Origin: an uncultured Alistipes sp.
GTDB taxonomy: Bacteria; Bacteroidota; Bacteroidia; Bacteroidales; Rikenellaceae
Direction of reading: 5' to 3'
Assembly: GCA_900546005.1 (NCBI GenBank)
Contig: URBJ01000001.1
Coordinates: 1 to 61,520, forward strand
Length of the DNA stretch: 61,520 nucleotides
The notes below the pieces were generated by a model that saw nothing but the letters and a program-made list of their open reading frames with translations, was not told the DNA's origin and did no database searches. Below, in pieces: positions 7,706 through 17,693 of this stretch. The position numbers were made by a program, and so were the translations under genes. How positions within the stretch are numbered: position 1 is the stretch's first letter; the number at the start of each line of letters is the position of its first letter.

Positions 7706-8539
7706 CTATTTTTTTTCAAGTTTTTTCTCAGGAGCACGATATGCACGATACAGCAGCACACATCCGGCCACAATAAACGGAATACTGAGCAATTGTCCCA
7801 TATTCAGTATCATGCCGACTTCGAAATCCTCCTGCGGATTTTTAATAAACTCAATCAGAAAGCGGATTCCGAAGAGTGCAATCAGGAAGATACCAAACAT
7901 CGCGCCGGGCCGTCTTTGCGCAAGATTTTTTCGGTAATACAGCCACAGGAATACCACGAATATAATCAAATAGGCCAAAGCTTCATAGAGTTGGGTAGGG
8001 TGACAGGGCAGACCTTTGTAGAGCGTATTCCACTCATTCGACAGGACAAACTCTACGCCCCACGGCAGCGATGTGGGCCGGCCAAAGATTTCCGAATTCA
8101 TAAAATTGCCGATACGCACCAAAGCTCCGGAAATAGCGACCAAGATACCGATTCGATCCAGCGACCAGATATACGGAATCTTGTTTTTCCTTGAGAAGAG
8201 CCACAGACCGACCAATAGACCGACAGCCGCACCGTGACTGGCCATTCCGCCCTGATGGATATACAGAATCTCAATCGGATGAGTCAAATAGTAGCCGGGA
8301 GCATAAAACAGACAGTGCCCGAGACGAGATCCGATAACGGTTGAAAGCAGGGCATACCAGAAAAATGAATCAAACGTCTTTTCGGGATACCCTTCCCGTT
8401 TCATGATGTTACTGATAATGTATGCACTGATGATAAATCCCAAAGCCCACATCAATCCATAATATCGCACCTCAACGGGTCCGATCGTAAACAGTGTCGG
8501 ATGAACATCCCAAACGAATAACGGCAAACCTATTCCCAT
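7706..8539 (-). CDS. lgt: Prolipoprotein diacylglyceryl transferase
   Basis: 277 residues, an integral inner-membrane enzyme with about seven spans. It transfers diacylglycerol from phosphatidylglycerol to the lipobox cysteine of prolipoproteins. Signature segments are YYGLMWALGF near the N terminus, GSRLGHCLFYAPGYY, GMASHGAAVG, RIGNFMNSEIFGRPTSLPWGVEF (Lgt signature) and HPTQLYEAL. The window encodes at least one substrate, the fibronectin-type lipoprotein just upstream. A promoter with TACATTTG lies 85 bp upstream of the ATG. It is first in an operon with the SPOR protein. Confidence 0.95.
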   Translation of the reverse strand: MGIGLPLFVWDVHPTLFTIGPVEVRYYGLMWALGFIISAYIISNIMKREGYPEKTFDSFFWYALLSTVIGSRLGHCLFYAPGYYLTHPIEILYIHQGGMASHGAAVGLLVGLWLFSRKNKIPYIWSLDRIGILVAISGALVRIGNFMNSEIFGRPTSLPWGVEFVLSNEWNTLYKGLPCHPTQLYEALAYLIIFVVFLWLYYRKNLAQRRPGAMFGIFLIALFGIRFLIEFIKNPQEDFEVGMILNMGQLLSIPFIVAGCVLLYRAYRAPEKKLEKK

Positions 8540-8623
8540 ACTACAATTGATTCATCGGTTAAGCTGCCCACAGCACCTCAACTCATACAATAACACAGTG
8601 TGTTCGGCAGCAACTATTTTTAG

Positions 8624-8654
8624 CAAATGTAACCAATTTTGTTTAAAGTGGAAA
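8624..8654 (-). promoter_or_regulatory. Promoter of the lgt operon
   Basis: On the minus strand, TTTC (8654-8651) and TACATTTG (8631-8624) are separated by 19 bp. This is one mismatch from the -33/-7 consensus. The predicted leader is about 78 nt. Confidence 0.6.
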
Positions 8655-8707
8655 CACCCTGTTGCGATTCGGCACCTTAAAATTCAGCAACCGCTGTTAC
8701 AAAAAAA

Positions 8708-8739
8708 TATCCGGTGAGACACCAACATCTCACCGGATA
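8708..8739 (-). terminator. Intrinsic terminator of the lipoprotein gene
   Basis: A perfect 12-bp stem, TATCCGGTGAGA (8708-8719) with TCTCACCGGATA (8728-8739), with an 8-nt loop. On the minus strand it is followed by a U-run from the A7 at 8701-8707. It lies 31 bp after the stop codon at 8771. Confidence 0.85.
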
Positions 8740-8770
8740 CCCTTTTATTTACTTCGATAAATCGAACAGA

Positions 8771-10729
8771 TTATTTTGCATTGATTCCGACTGCGAAGCA
8801 AGGAGACAGACCACCTTCAGGAGTTGTGTTTATAACCGTCTCATTGTTGATCGTCAAACCGACACAAATATTAGATTCTACTTGGCTGATAGCCGGCATC
8901 GGGAAACCGTAAGTCAAACCGACGCTGATCATAGCCTCACAAACATCTTCTTGAGAATATGCTGAGCTACCCGAGACAAAGAAGCCACCCATTTGAGCAT
9001 CGCTGGGAACGCCATAATAAGCGAAGAAACATTGTGGCTTACCGGTCGTGGTATGAGGAGGATCAGAAGTATATCCATTCGGAGCACCCGGATTCAAATA
9101 GAAACCATTGCCCGTAAATCCTTTTGCTGGACTCCATGGAGTTTTTCCTGCATCGTAGTTGATAAACACATCACCATCCCACTGTCCGGTAGCGTGCATC
9201 CAAGTTCCGTCAGGCATAGCGGCAAACATCGGGTTCTGACCGTTATTCTCAGTACCTTTCAACGCAGCCTGACCATCGATGAAGACCGTCTGGATATTAT
9301 TCGTTCCTGATACAAGAATCGTATTGTTTGCTCCATACTCTGTCACATAATCTGCGAACGGCATGGCATCAACCCCAATATGATATACAGAGAAGTCGGT
9401 ATTTTCTTTCGGCCAAAGAACTACATAGGCATCGTCAGGCAGTTGATATACAGCCATTCCTGCCGGGATAGGTTGATCATTGAAATTCTCTATACGAGTC
9501 CATTCTGCCGGAATTGCCTTACCGGTAAGAGATGCAGGATCGAACAGCTCTTCAGGAAGATCGATCTGATTTCCGATACATTCGATCGTATAGGAAGCCT
9601 CACAATCATATTTACCCTTAGCTACGATTGCTGCATTAGCGATCGAAAGATCCATCGTTGCTTGTGCTGTTTCCGGAGCAACCAGCGTTGCATTCGAGGA
9701 CAGCGTGATATCTACATCGATTGCTTTCTTGTTGATCTCATTTTCACCGAAATCGATCGTAATAGCCAGTTTTTCCTGATCGATCGTCACCGTAGCCTCT
9801 TGCTCTTCATATTTTGCAGTAAGAGCGGTAACCAAAGTATCTACTTCGGCTTGAATTTGATAAGCAACTTTAGCTCCGTTGAAATCTACTTCAAACGTAA
9901 CGGGTTCTTCACCGCTGAGATCGAACTCTTGAGCAACCGGAGAAGCCTGTTCGCCGATCGTTGCACCTTCGATCAAACTGATCGTAACAGGAACAGCCTT
10001 AAGATCTACATTTTTCACATAATAGAGACTGAACATCGAGGTCTCTGCATCGTATCCACTGTAAGCAGCGTCGGTTTCAATTCCCGAAATGAGGTCAACC
10101 GGCTGTGCTGAAGCTTCCTGACTGATAGACTGACCACCTTCATATACAGCTACGATAGTAAACGTATAGTCTTCGCCATTGGTCAATTCACCAACCGTAT
10201 AGGTAACCGTTTCCGGATCTTCGATGACGATCGGTTGCTCGCTACCCGACACTTGGATAGAATAGCCCGTCAGAGTAGTTTTTTCTGCTGCTACAGGAGC
10301 GGTCCATGACAGAACAACCGACTTATACGAAGCTGCAGCTTGGAATTCGGTAACCGGGTTATACACCACGGCTTCTGCCTCTGGAGTAGCCTGAATCGTG
10401 GCAACTTCAGATTCACCTTGACTGTAAACGGCTTTGATCTGGAACGAATAGGCGGTACCATTCGTCAAACCGGTTGCCGTATAAGTCGTCACATTAGAAG
10501 CTACGCTGGCCGCACCGTTGCCCGGAGTCCATGTAATGACGTAGCTTTGTACATCTTCGCTGTTGGCAGCTTTCCAGCTCAACAACACTTCACTGTCTCC
10601 GGCCGTAGCCTTAAACTCGGTCGGCGCAGGGGTCGGCGCAGGGGTCGTATCATCGTCCTTATCACACGACACCATTAAAAACAGTGCCGATAACAACAGC
10701 GCCCATTTTTGAAATAATCTCCTTTTCAT
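8771..10729 (-). CDS. Surface lipoprotein with two fibronectin type III domains
   Basis: 652 residues. A lipoprotein signal peptide ends in LMVSC (Cys22), followed by an acidic stretch (DKDDD, typical of surface-exported Bacteroidota lipoproteins) and an APTPAPT linker. Two fibronectin type III domains follow (about 36-115 and 122-210, each with VLSW...SYVITW/GYSIQV and NGxxYxFxI). Residues 215-410 look like two further beta-sandwich modules. The C-terminal 240 residues form a domain I do not recognise, with aromatic and Gly/Asn-rich stretches such as GTWMHATGQWDGDV. No catalytic motif is evident. A glycan-binding or adhesive role is possible but not shown. It stands alone, with no SusC/D pair nearby. 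Confidence 0.75.
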   Translation of the reverse strand: MKRRLFQKWALLLSALFLMVSCDKDDDTTPAPTPAPTEFKATAGDSEVLLSWKAANSEDVQSYVITWTPGNGAASVASNVTTYTATGLTNGTAYSFQIKAVYSQGESEVATIQATPEAEAVVYNPVTEFQAAASYKSVVLSWTAPVAAEKTTLTGYSIQVSGSEQPIVIEDPETVTYTVGELTNGEDYTFTIVAVYEGGQSISQEASAQPVDLISGIETDAAYSGYDAETSMFSLYYVKNVDLKAVPVTISLIEGATIGEQASPVAQEFDLSGEEPVTFEVDFNGAKVAYQIQAEVDTLVTALTAKYEEQEATVTIDQEKLAITIDFGENEINKKAIDVDITLSSNATLVAPETAQATMDLSIANAAIVAKGKYDCEASYTIECIGNQIDLPEELFDPASLTGKAIPAEWTRIENFNDQPIPAGMAVYQLPDDAYVVLWPKENTDFSVYHIGVDAMPFADYVTEYGANNTILVSGTNNIQTVFIDGQAALKGTENNGQNPMFAAMPDGTWMHATGQWDGDVFINYDAGKTPWSPAKGFTGNGFYLNPGAPNGYTSDPPHTTTGKPQCFFAYYGVPSDAQMGGFFVSGSSAYSQEDVCEAMISVGLTYGFPMPAISQVESNICVGLTINNETVINTTPEGGLSPCFAVGINAK

Positions 10730-10769
10730 AGCTGATTCAATTAAAAGGTTAGCATATTCAAAACTTTAA

Positions 10770-10803
10770 ATATTTCGCATCTTCATCTCGAGATGCGAAA
10801 TAT
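10770..10803 (-). terminator. Long hairpin, probable terminator of ribE operon
   Basis: A perfect 13-bp stem, ATATTTCGCATCT (10770-10782) with AGATGCGAAATAT (10791-10803), and an 8-nt loop. It lies 115 bp beyond the stop of the riboflavin synthase gene, and the minus-strand sequence that follows is U-rich. It also sits about 40 bp upstream of the lipoprotein start, so a role in that gene's leader is possible. Confidence 0.55.
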
Positions 10804-10917
10804 CTGCTTCTGTAAAAGTAGAAAGAATTTATCGAAAAAGCAAATAAAAATCGCCTTTTACGAAAAACAAAAACAAACGGCACATCGAAAAAGCCAAAAC
10901 GACTTATATAAATCTTC

Positions 10918-11511
10918 CTATTTTAAGTATTGTTTCATCAATTTAGCGATGTACTTTCCCACGATATCAAACTCGAGATTGACTACAGTTCCAACTTTAA
11001 ATGTGTGAAAATTAGTATGTTCGTAGGTATAGGGAATGATTGCTACCTGGAATGATCCCTTTTGAGAATTGACCACGGTCAGACTGACACCATTCACGGC
11101 GACCGAACCCTTCTCTACGGTTATATTCCCTGTCGAAGGATCATATTCAAACGTAAAGTACCAACTTCCGTCTGCTTCCGTAATCGCCGTACAGGTTGCC
11201 GTCTGATCCACATGTCCCTGTACAATGTGGCCATCGAGCAGAGCGTCGGGACGCATGCTGCGTTCGATATTGACCCAATCACCCACTTTCAAAAGACCGA
11301 GATTCGATTTGATCAGCGTCTCATGGATGGCTGTCACCGTATATCGGGGGCCGTCAATGGCCACAACGGTCAAACAAACCCCATTGTGTGCAATACTTTG
11401 ATCGATTTTCAACTCCTGTGTAAACGGACACTCCAGCTCAATGTGGCGGTTGCCCTGTTCTTCCCGAATCGCTACGACACGGGCCGTGGTTTCGATAATT
11501 CCTGAAAACAT
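10918..11511 (-). CDS. ribE: Riboflavin synthase alpha subunit
   Basis: 197 residues made of two tandem lumazine-binding barrels. The first starts with the invariant MFSGIIE and contains SIAHNGVCLTV; the second contains LLDGHIVQGHVD, EKGSVAVNGVSLTV and FQVAIIPYTYEHTNF. The enzyme dismutates two molecules of 6,7-dimethyl-8-ribityllumazine to riboflavin in the cytosol. It is the second gene of a unit with the S24-type regulator, which ends 6 bp upstream of its ATG. The other rib genes are not in this window. Some databases call the symbol ribC. Confidence 0.93.
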   Translation of the reverse strand: MFSGIIETTARVVAIREEQGNRHIELECPFTQELKIDQSIAHNGVCLTVVAIDGPRYTVTAIHETLIKSNLGLLKVGDWVNIERSMRPDALLDGHIVQGHVDQTATCTAITEADGSWYFTFEYDPSTGNITVEKGSVAVNGVSLTVVNSQKGSFQVAIIPYTYEHTNFHTFKVGTVVNLEFDIVGKYIAKLMKQYLK

Positions 11512-11517
11512 ACCGAG

Positions 11518-12153
11518 CTACAAATTTTTCTTTATTATAATGCCTTGTACAATATACAATTTGACAATCTCATTGCGCGACAACACGATCGGATCGTACT
11601 GTGCCGAATTTCCGGCAAGCAACACCAATCGATCGGACTCCCGTTCCTGACGAATGATTCTTATTCCCTTGAAGAACGACGTCACGATCAAATAGATCTC
11701 ACCGGGGACTATATTTTGCAGCGTCCACTCTTTCAGTATGACAATAGCCCCGGCCGGAATATCGGGATGCATCGCCGTTCCTATATTCAAGGCAGCGAGA
11801 TCTCCATCGGCAAACATCGGAAGGTTGATACGGAACAACGGCTCGGGCAACGCATCCGAACAGACGGCCGTCAACGCATCCATTCCGTAATATGGAATCC
11901 CTCGTCCCGACTCCCGCTGCGACAACGTCTCATCTATAAACATGGTCCCTTCGCCAGTCAGCAACCAACCTTTGCTGACGGAAGGATATTTTGCAGCGAT
12001 CAGTTCTGCCAAATCGCGACTAATTCCGTTGTTTCCCCGTTTGATTTGGTACAGGTTCTCGCTCCGCTTCAAACCGATGTTCAAAGCGAATGAATTAACG
12101 GAGAGTCCGGTCCATTTAATTACACGTTCGAGTCTGTGCCACGCATCCCACAT
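11518..12153 (-). CDS. Helix-turn-helix regulator with S24/LexA-like C domain, catalytic Ser missing
   Basis: 211 residues. The N-terminal HTH (residues 1-67: GLSVNSFALNIGLKRSENLYQIKRG...ISRDLAELIAAKYPSVSKGWLLTGEG) is the XRE/CI type seen in Bacteroidota phage-like repressors. The C-terminal half resembles the S24 peptidase domain (IGTAMHPDIPAGAIVIL...PGEIYLIV...FKGIRIIR). The nucleophile Ser of the G-x-S-M motif is Ala127 (GTAM); the general-base Lys appears as K162. Self-cleavage is therefore unlikely, and I infer a ligand- or dimer-controlled regulator. It is co-transcribed with riboflavin synthase, 6 bp apart. No phage genes are nearby. Confidence 0.8.
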   Translation of the reverse strand: MWDAWHRLERVIKWTGLSVNSFALNIGLKRSENLYQIKRGNNGISRDLAELIAAKYPSVSKGWLLTGEGTMFIDETLSQRESGRGIPYYGMDALTAVCSDALPEPLFRINLPMFADGDLAALNIGTAMHPDIPAGAIVILKEWTLQNIVPGEIYLIVTSFFKGIRIIRQERESDRLVLLAGNSAQYDPIVLSRNEIVKLYIVQGIIIKKNL

Positions 12154-12184
12154 ACGATAGATCTCTTTTCATCCGATCTATCTA

Positions 12185-12207
12185 CAAAGTTACATCTTTT
12201 TGTACAA
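12185..12207 (-). promoter_or_regulatory. Promoter and possible operator of the S24-type regulator
   Basis: On the minus strand TAACTTTG (12192-12185) fits the -7 element, 32 bp before the ATG. An 8-bp palindrome TTGTACAA (12200-12207) and an outer TACAAA/TTTGTA inverted repeat overlap the spacer, as expected for an autoregulatory site. The -33 element is not clear. Confidence 0.4.
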
Positions 12208-12344
12208 TACTCACCCATCCCGTCTTGTAAATTTATCAGCCTCTGCACTCTGTGAAAACAGCATACGGCTAAACGTAACGAAACATCCGGCATGATCTTT
12301 CATACAGGTGCCTAACTCTTCCTTTTCTCCCTTACAACAAAAAA

Positions 12345-12377
12345 CGGAGAGATCCGATAGGGTATCAGACCTCTCCG
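12345..12377 (-). terminator. Intrinsic terminator of the gyrA-TPR operon
   Basis: The stem CGGAGAG (12345-12351) pairs with CTCTCCG (12371-12377), with further partial pairing inside. On the minus strand it is followed by a U-rich run from the A tract at 12338-12344. It is 25 bp past the stop at 12403. Confidence 0.7.
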
Positions 12378-12402
12378 AAAACAATCTATTTGGGGTTAAT
12401 CC

Positions 12403-13710
12403 TTATTGTTGCATGCTTTTAAACATGGCATCATACTTTTCGAACTTGCTCATCATCTCAGGAGAGTTATCACGCAGACGGAAGCAAACACTCTTTAAAA
12501 GTTCAACCGTTACAGCATCTTGAGGCTTTTTAGCAAGTGCTTTTTCCAACGGTTCGATGGCTTTCTCATAAGCGGCATCAAGCTCTTTCATCGCTGCATC
12601 TCGCTCTTCTGTACTTGTAAAGCTTTTTTTGTTAAATTCTTCAGTCTTCTTATCAGCCATTCGTATAACCATCAAAGCATAATTGTAATTAGTTTCATAT
12701 CCTTCCGGATCCAATTCCCGTGCTTTCATAAAAGCCTCTATAGCTTTTTCGTTTTCACCTAATTTATCGTATACTCCTCCTAATCCATTCCATAGAACTG
12801 CGTTGTTCGGATCCGATTCTATTCCTCGCTCAATGTACGGAATGATCGTATTGGGATCTTTACCCATCTCGCCGTGCAGCGAAATCAAATGTTCCAGAAT
12901 GGCACTGTTCTGTGGAAATTTGGATATACCGGCAAGCAACGTCTGTTCTGCACTCTCATAATTCTTTTGTTTATAGTAGCACAAGAACAAATAGTCATAA
13001 CTATCGCCGTTGCTCTCATAGCCGTTTTCGATAGCTTGTGACAAATACTTCTCACCCAAGTCGTACTTCTCCAAGAAAGTGTACAAATATCCGGCATTGA
13101 AACAACAAACCGTATCGATCTTATTCAGAGGAGCCTGTTTCTGGAGCTCATAGGCAGCAGCAAATACATCCGATGCATGTGCATAATCTGCTTCCGTATA
13201 GTAGTTGTCAGCCGTCTCCTTATACGAATTTGCGATCTTCTCCAAGCCTGTTTTTACCTTGGCTTCTGCATTTTTAGGATCCAACTCATAGGCCTTCTGA
13301 TAAGCGGCAACTCCCTTTTCCAATGCTCCATCAACGAAATTTCTCTTTACTCTCCAGAATTGAACCATCATATCCTTCAAATAGACATCCAGATAGGCAT
13401 TGCTATACTTTACGTACTCGACTCCGTTAATGGTTTCAGTTCCCTCTTCGGGATTCTGCATAAGAATCTTGGTTGTAAATTCATCCATACCCCGATAGAG
13501 TCCCGTCGAAGCAACCGTTCCGGCTTCAGTATAAGCATCTCCCAAAGCGAGCCATGTTTCGGCTTTAGTCGCTTTTTTAGGGTTCTGGGTGTTGAGTTCC
13601 AACTTGTCAATCTTTTTGATAATGGCGGCTTCGTCGAACTTAGCCTCCTGAGCCATAACTGTACCACATACAAACGATACGGCTGCTGCGATTAAAAATA
13701 ATCGTTTCAT
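12403..13710 (-). CDS. Secreted tetratricopeptide-repeat protein
   Basis: 435 residues with a signal peptide (MKRLFLIAAAVSFVCGTVMA, cleaved before Q). The rest is mostly helical TPR pairs, clearest at AVLWNGLGGVYDKLGENEKAIEAFMKARELDPEGYETNYNYALM and in the segment starting GVAAYQKAYELDPKNAEA. It is probably periplasmic or outer-membrane attached, acting as a protein-protein scaffold; no enzymatic domain is seen. It follows gyrA by 30 bp without a terminator and ends at one, so the two are co-transcribed. From memory a TPR gene behind gyrA recurs in Bacteroidales. Its function is unknown. Confidence 0.85.
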   Translation of the reverse strand: MKRLFLIAAAVSFVCGTVMAQEAKFDEAAIIKKIDKLELNTQNPKKATKAETWLALGDAYTEAGTVASTGLYRGMDEFTTKILMQNPEEGTETINGVEYVKYSNAYLDVYLKDMMVQFWRVKRNFVDGALEKGVAAYQKAYELDPKNAEAKVKTGLEKIANSYKETADNYYTEADYAHASDVFAAAYELQKQAPLNKIDTVCCFNAGYLYTFLEKYDLGEKYLSQAIENGYESNGDSYDYLFLCYYKQKNYESAEQTLLAGISKFPQNSAILEHLISLHGEMGKDPNTIIPYIERGIESDPNNAVLWNGLGGVYDKLGENEKAIEAFMKARELDPEGYETNYNYALMVIRMADKKTEEFNKKSFTSTEERDAAMKELDAAYEKAIEPLEKALAKKPQDAVTVELLKSVCFRLRDNSPEMMSKFEKYDAMFKSMQQ

Positions 13711-13740
13711 AATCCAATAAAATTATGGTTTAACCTGTTT

Positions 13741-16272
13741 TTACTCATTTACATTTTGCGATTCGGTCGTTTCGGCAGGCGTTTCAGTCTTCGTTTCCGA
13801 TCCTTCCTCCTCGGCTTCTTCACTCTTCGGTACTGGTACAACGGATGCAATGGCATCATTGTTACGCAGGTTGATCACTTTTACGCCCTGCGTGGCACGT
13901 CCGGCTACCCGAATGTCTGAAACCGGAATGCGGATCGTCACACCCGAACGATTAATGATCATCAAATCGTTATCATCGGATACCGATTTTATCGCCACCA
14001 ATTTACCGGTTTTTTCAGTAATCTGCAAGGTTTTCACACCCTTGCCACCCCGGTTCGTGATCCGGTAATCATCCAAATCGGTCCGTTTGCCGTATCCATT
14101 CTCGGAAACTACCAAGATATCCTCTTTGGTTCCCTTCTCCACGCAAACCATACCGACGACTTCATCATCCTCATCGATCGTAATCGCCTTCACACCGGTT
14201 CCCGTTCTGCCGATCGGACGAACCGTATCCTCATTGAACCGAATGGCCTTACCGTTCTTGGCTGCGATGATGATTTCGTTGTTTCCGTTGGTCAGTTTAG
14301 CCTCGATCAACTGATCTCCTTCACGAATGGTGATCGCATTGACTCCATTCTGACGAGGACGGGAATAGGCTTCCAACAGAGTCTTCTTGACGATACCCGA
14401 CTTCGTACACATGATGATGTAATTGTTATTTACATATTCAGGATCGTCCAGATGGCGAACGTTGATATAGGCCCGCACCTTGTCGTCCGGAGCGATCTGG
14501 ATCACATTCTGAATGGCCCGTCCTTTCGATGCGCGTGTACCTTCCGGAATCGCATACACCTTCAACCAGTAACAACGACCCTGTTCGGTAAAGAACAGCA
14601 TCGTATTGTGCATCGTCGTCACATAGATGTATTCGATAAAGTCCTCCTCGCGCGTAGAGCTTCCCTTGACGCCGACTCCGCCTCGATTCTGTGTCCGATA
14701 CTCGGTCAGCGGAGTTCGCTTGATATATCCCATGTGTGAGATCGTAATGACCATCTCGTCATCCGCGTAGAAATCCTCCGGATTGAACTCTTCGGCACTC
14801 CGCACGATCTCCGTCCGACGCTCGTCGCCATACTTTTCCTTGATTTCCAGCATCTCATCACGAATGATCTGCATCTGCATAGCTACGCTTTCGAGCACTT
14901 CTTTATAATAGGCTATTTTCTGACACAGATCGTCGTATTCCGTTTTGAGTTTGTTCCGTTCCAGACCGGTCAATGCGCGCAGACGCATATCGATAATCGC
15001 AGCAGCCTGCAATTCCGAGAGCGAGAAACGCTCCATCAACTGAACCTTGGCCTCATCGGGACTTTGTGCACCACGGATGATCCGGATCACCTCGTCGATA
15101 TGATCGACCGCGATCAACAGTCCTTCGAGAATGTGAGCCCGTTTTTCGGCCTGTGCCAAATCGTAACGGGTCCGACGAACCACCACATCGTGACGATGCT
15201 CGACAAAATTCCGAATCAGATCACGCAGATTAAGCAGCATCGGACGGCCATCGACCAAGGCAATGTTGTTGACCGGGAAAGAGGTCTGCATCGCCGTGTA
15301 CTTGAACAGATTGTTCAGCACGACACTGGCTACGGCATCGTGTTTGAGGATCATGACGATCCGCATACCCTTCCGGTCGCTCTCGTCGTTGATATAGGCG
15401 ATTCCCTCGATCTTCTTCTCGTTGATCAAGTCGGCAATCCGGCGGATCATTTCGGCCTTGTTCACCATATAGGGAATCTCGGTCACCACGATACATTCGC
15501 GTCCCGAAGCAGTATGTTCGATTTCGGTTCTCGCCCGCATGATTACGCGGCCACGTCCGGTCTCGTAGGCCTCCTTAACCCCTTCGTATCCATAGATGAT
15601 TCCGCCCGTCGGGAAATCGGGAGCCTTGATACACCGAATCAACTCATCCATCTCGATATTCGGATTGTCGATATAGGCACATATCGCATCGATCGTATCG
15701 GAGAGGTTGTGAGGCGGCATGTTGGTAGCCATTCCGACTGCAATACCCGAAGCGCCGTTGACCAACAGCAACGGAATCTTCGTAGGCAACACGACCGGTT
15801 CGGGAATGGTCTCATCGAAGTTCGGACGGAAATCCACCGTATCCTTTTCGATATCGGCCATCACCTCATCGGCGATCTTCTGCATGCGGGCCTCCGTATA
15901 ACGCATGGCGGCCGGGCCGTCGCCGTCGACCGAACCGAAGTTACCCTGACCGTCCACCAACATGTAGCGCATGCTCCACTCCTGAGCCATACGCACCATC
16001 GCTTCGTACACCGAGGAGTCGCCGTGCGGGTGGAACTTACCGAGCACATCACCGACGATTCTGGCCGATTTACGATGCGGTTTATCGGAATAGAGGTTCA
16101 ACTCGCTGCTCATATCGTAGAGGATTCTTCGGTGCACCGGTTTCAATCCGTCCCGCACATCGGGTAGCGCACGCGATATGATGACCGACATCGAATAGTC
16201 GATGTAGGCCGTTTTCATCTTCTCTTCGATATTGATTTTAATAATTCTCTCCCCTTCTGTCGTCTCTGCCAT
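13741..16272 (-). CDS. gyrA: DNA gyrase subunit A
   Basis: 843 residues. The breakage-reunion domain holds the active-site tyrosine in [10 protein letters not shown], and the quinolone-resistance region reads [20 protein letters not shown]: the Ser at the E. coli S83 position is wild type and Glu occupies the D87 position. The C-terminal beta-pinwheel repeats contain the GyrA box ([10 protein letters not shown]) and related strands. The tail is an acidic Glu/Thr-rich extension. With GyrB it introduces negative supercoils using ATP. The 286-bp region upstream contains a 7-bp hairpin (16301-16324) in the leader and no clear consensus promoter. Confidence 0.97.
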   Translation of the reverse strand: MAETTEGERIIKINIEEKMKTAYIDYSMSVIISRALPDVRDGLKPVHRRILYDMSSELNLYSDKPHRKSARIVGDVLGKFHPHGDSSVYEAMVRMAQEWSMRYMLVDGQGNFGSVDGDGPAAMRYTEARMQKIADEVMADIEKDTVDFRPNFDETIPEPVVLPTKIPLLLVNGASGIAVGMATNMPPHNLSDTIDAICAYIDNPNIEMDELIRCIKAPDFPTGGIIYGYEGVKEAYETGRGRVIMRARTEIEHTASGRECIVVTEIPYMVNKAEMIRRIADLINEKKIEGIAYINDESDRKGMRIVMILKHDAVASVVLNNLFKYTAMQTSFPVNNIALVDGRPMLLNLRDLIRNFVEHRHDVVVRRTRYDLAQAEKRAHILEGLLIAVDHIDEVIRIIRGAQSPDEAKVQLMERFSLSELQAAAIIDMRLRALTGLERNKLKTEYDDLCQKIAYYKEVLESVAMQMQIIRDEMLEIKEKYGDERRTEIVRSAEEFNPEDFYADDEMVITISHMGYIKRTPLTEYRTQNRGGVGVKGSSTREEDFIEYIYVTTMHNTMLFFTEQGRCYWLKVYAIPEGTRASKGRAIQNVIQIAPDDKVRAYINVRHLDDPEYVNNNYIIMCTKSGIVKKTLLEAYSRPRQNGVNAITIREGDQLIEAKLTNGNNEIIIAAKNGKAIRFNEDTVRPIGRTGTGVKAITIDEDDEVVGMVCVEKGTKEDILVVSENGYGKRTDLDDYRITNRGGKGVKTLQITEKTGKLVAIKSVSDDNDLMIINRSGVTIRIPVSDIRVAGRATQGVKVINLRNNDAIASVVPVPKSEEAEEEGSETKTETPAETTESQNVNE

Positions 16273-16558
16273 AATTTTTGTAATCTTTTATCATCTTTTC
16301 CGCCGAAAAGGATCCTATTCGGCGCCAAATTCGCTATAAATTTCGTACTCTTTAGAAGTGTGCTAATTTACGCATTTTTCAGAGAACCGCAAAATAGCCC
16401 CCTAAAATCGCTTTATTCCGAAATTTTTTCATACCTATAACAATAACGGGAAAGTAGCGATCCTATTTTCCTTCCGGGAAAGTACCGGATTGACAGATTT
16501 TACGTATCTTTCGAATAAACTTGGCCCCTCCTCCTGCCGGATACCATATTGCACCAAC

Positions 16559-17551
16559 ATGAACTTTGCCCTTCGCTTCCTTGCACTACTCCTCGGCCTG
16601 TCCCTTTACGGGGCTGCCGTTGCCAATCATCCGGGTCGACTCCGAATCGCCAGTTACAACGTGGAGTCTCTGTGCGATACGCTGCACGACCCACAGCTCG
16701 AAGATGCGGAGTTCACACCCCAAGGCTCCATACGCTGGAACACCGATCGCTACAAGACAAAGATCGCACATATTGCTCGGGTGATCGACGACTTAGATGC
16801 CGATCTGCTCGTCTTGGAAGAGATCGAAAACGAAGAGGTGCTGCGTGATCTGATGTTCGCCACCCAATCGGACTACAACTACGTCCACCGGGACTCCCGA
16901 GACCGACGCGGCATGGACGTCGCACTGCTCTACCGCAGCAGCCGGTTCTTTCCCCTCCACACCCGACGAATCTCGGGGAGAGGGCTCTCCCGCGAAGCTC
17001 TTTTTGTCAAGGGAGTCCTTGCCAACGGAGACACCCTATCGGTGATCGGTGTCCACCTTCCGTCGAAACAGAACGCCCAATCATACCGGCTCAACGCGCT
17101 GCTCTCGCTTCGTTCCGTCATCGACTCGATCCTCACGCGCAACCCCTCGGAAAAGTTAATCGTCTTGGGCGACTTCAATACGGAGCCCATCACCCGACAG
17201 ACCATGCGGACCCTTCGCCTCTCCGATGCCCTGCCTATCGAAAGAGATCCCGCCGAAGATCGCTCCCTATACACCCCATTCCTGCGTTTAAGCCGCAAAG
17301 GATACAGTTCCCTGATCTACCGCGACCGTCGCCAACTGTTCGACTTCATCGCCTTCAGCCGGTCGCTGTTGACCGACAACTCCCTGTCCTACAACGGATC
17401 CTGCGGCATCTTCGTCCGCGACTATCTGCTCGACCCGGAAAGCCCGTTCAAAGGCTACCCGCTACGCTCGTTCCGCAACGGACGATACACCGCCGGGTAC
17501 AGCGACCACCTGCCCGTGTACCTCGATCTAAAGATACAACACGCTGAATGA
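16559..17551 (+). CDS. Secreted endonuclease/exonuclease/phosphatase-family protein
   Basis: 330 residues from ATG 16559, which gives a signal peptide ([22 protein letters not shown]). The DNase I-like fold is shown by [13 protein letters not shown] (Asn), [13 protein letters not shown] (catalytic Glu), [18 protein letters not shown] (Asp/Asn) and [11 protein letters not shown] (terminal Asp-His). It could be an extracellular or periplasmic nuclease or phosphodiesterase; family motifs do not tell which. It is a single gene. An upstream TATCTTTC (about 16505) partly fits a -7 element. The plus strand is C-rich here although the gene is on it, in keeping with the regional strand bias. Confidence 0.85.
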   Translation: MNFALRFLALLLGLSLYGAAVANHPGRLRIASYNVESLCDTLHDPQLEDAEFTPQGSIRWNTDRYKTKIAHIARVIDDLDADLLVLEEIENEEVLRDLMFATQSDYNYVHRDSRDRRGMDVALLYRSSRFFPLHTRRISGRGLSREALFVKGVLANGDTLSVIGVHLPSKQNAQSYRLNALLSLRSVIDSILTRNPSEKLIVLGDFNTEPITRQTMRTLRLSDALPIERDPAEDRSLYTPFLRLSRKGYSSLIYRDRRQLFDFIAFSRSLLTDNSLSYNGSCGIFVRDYLLDPESPFKGYPLRSFRNGRYTAGYSDHLPVYLDLKIQHAE

Positions 17552-17568
17552 AATTCGGTTCCGTAAAT

Positions 17569-17599
17569 TTTGCAGATCGAAAATTAATCCTTACCTTTG
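17569..17599 (+). promoter_or_regulatory. Strong Bacteroidota promoter of ppdK
   Basis: TTTG (17569-17572) and TACCTTTG (17592-17599) are separated by 19 bp, a full match to the consensus. The predicted leader is about 85-90 nt to the ATG at 17694 and AT-rich. Confidence 0.8.
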
Positions 17600-17693
17600 C
17601 ATACTTTCCTATGAACCGAAACTTTTTGATAACAAGCTTTGTGATTTTATAAATTTTCTTAAAAATACACACCAATTTAATTCAAAAGAAACA

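Noticed and set aside
11518..12153. Prophage remnant suggested by the CI/S24-like repressor
   Set aside because: No integrase, att repeats or phage structural genes are nearby, and the gene is in an operon with ribE with normal local composition.
13900..13990. Possible quinolone-resistance change in gyrA
   Set aside because: The Ser of the resistance region (further upstream in the gene, in GDSSVYE) is wild type, and Glu at the D87 position is, as far as I recall, natural in this phylum.
16301..16324. 7-bp hairpin in the gyrA leader
   Set aside because: Too short and without a U-run or alternative pairing to claim an attenuator or supercoiling-sensitive element.
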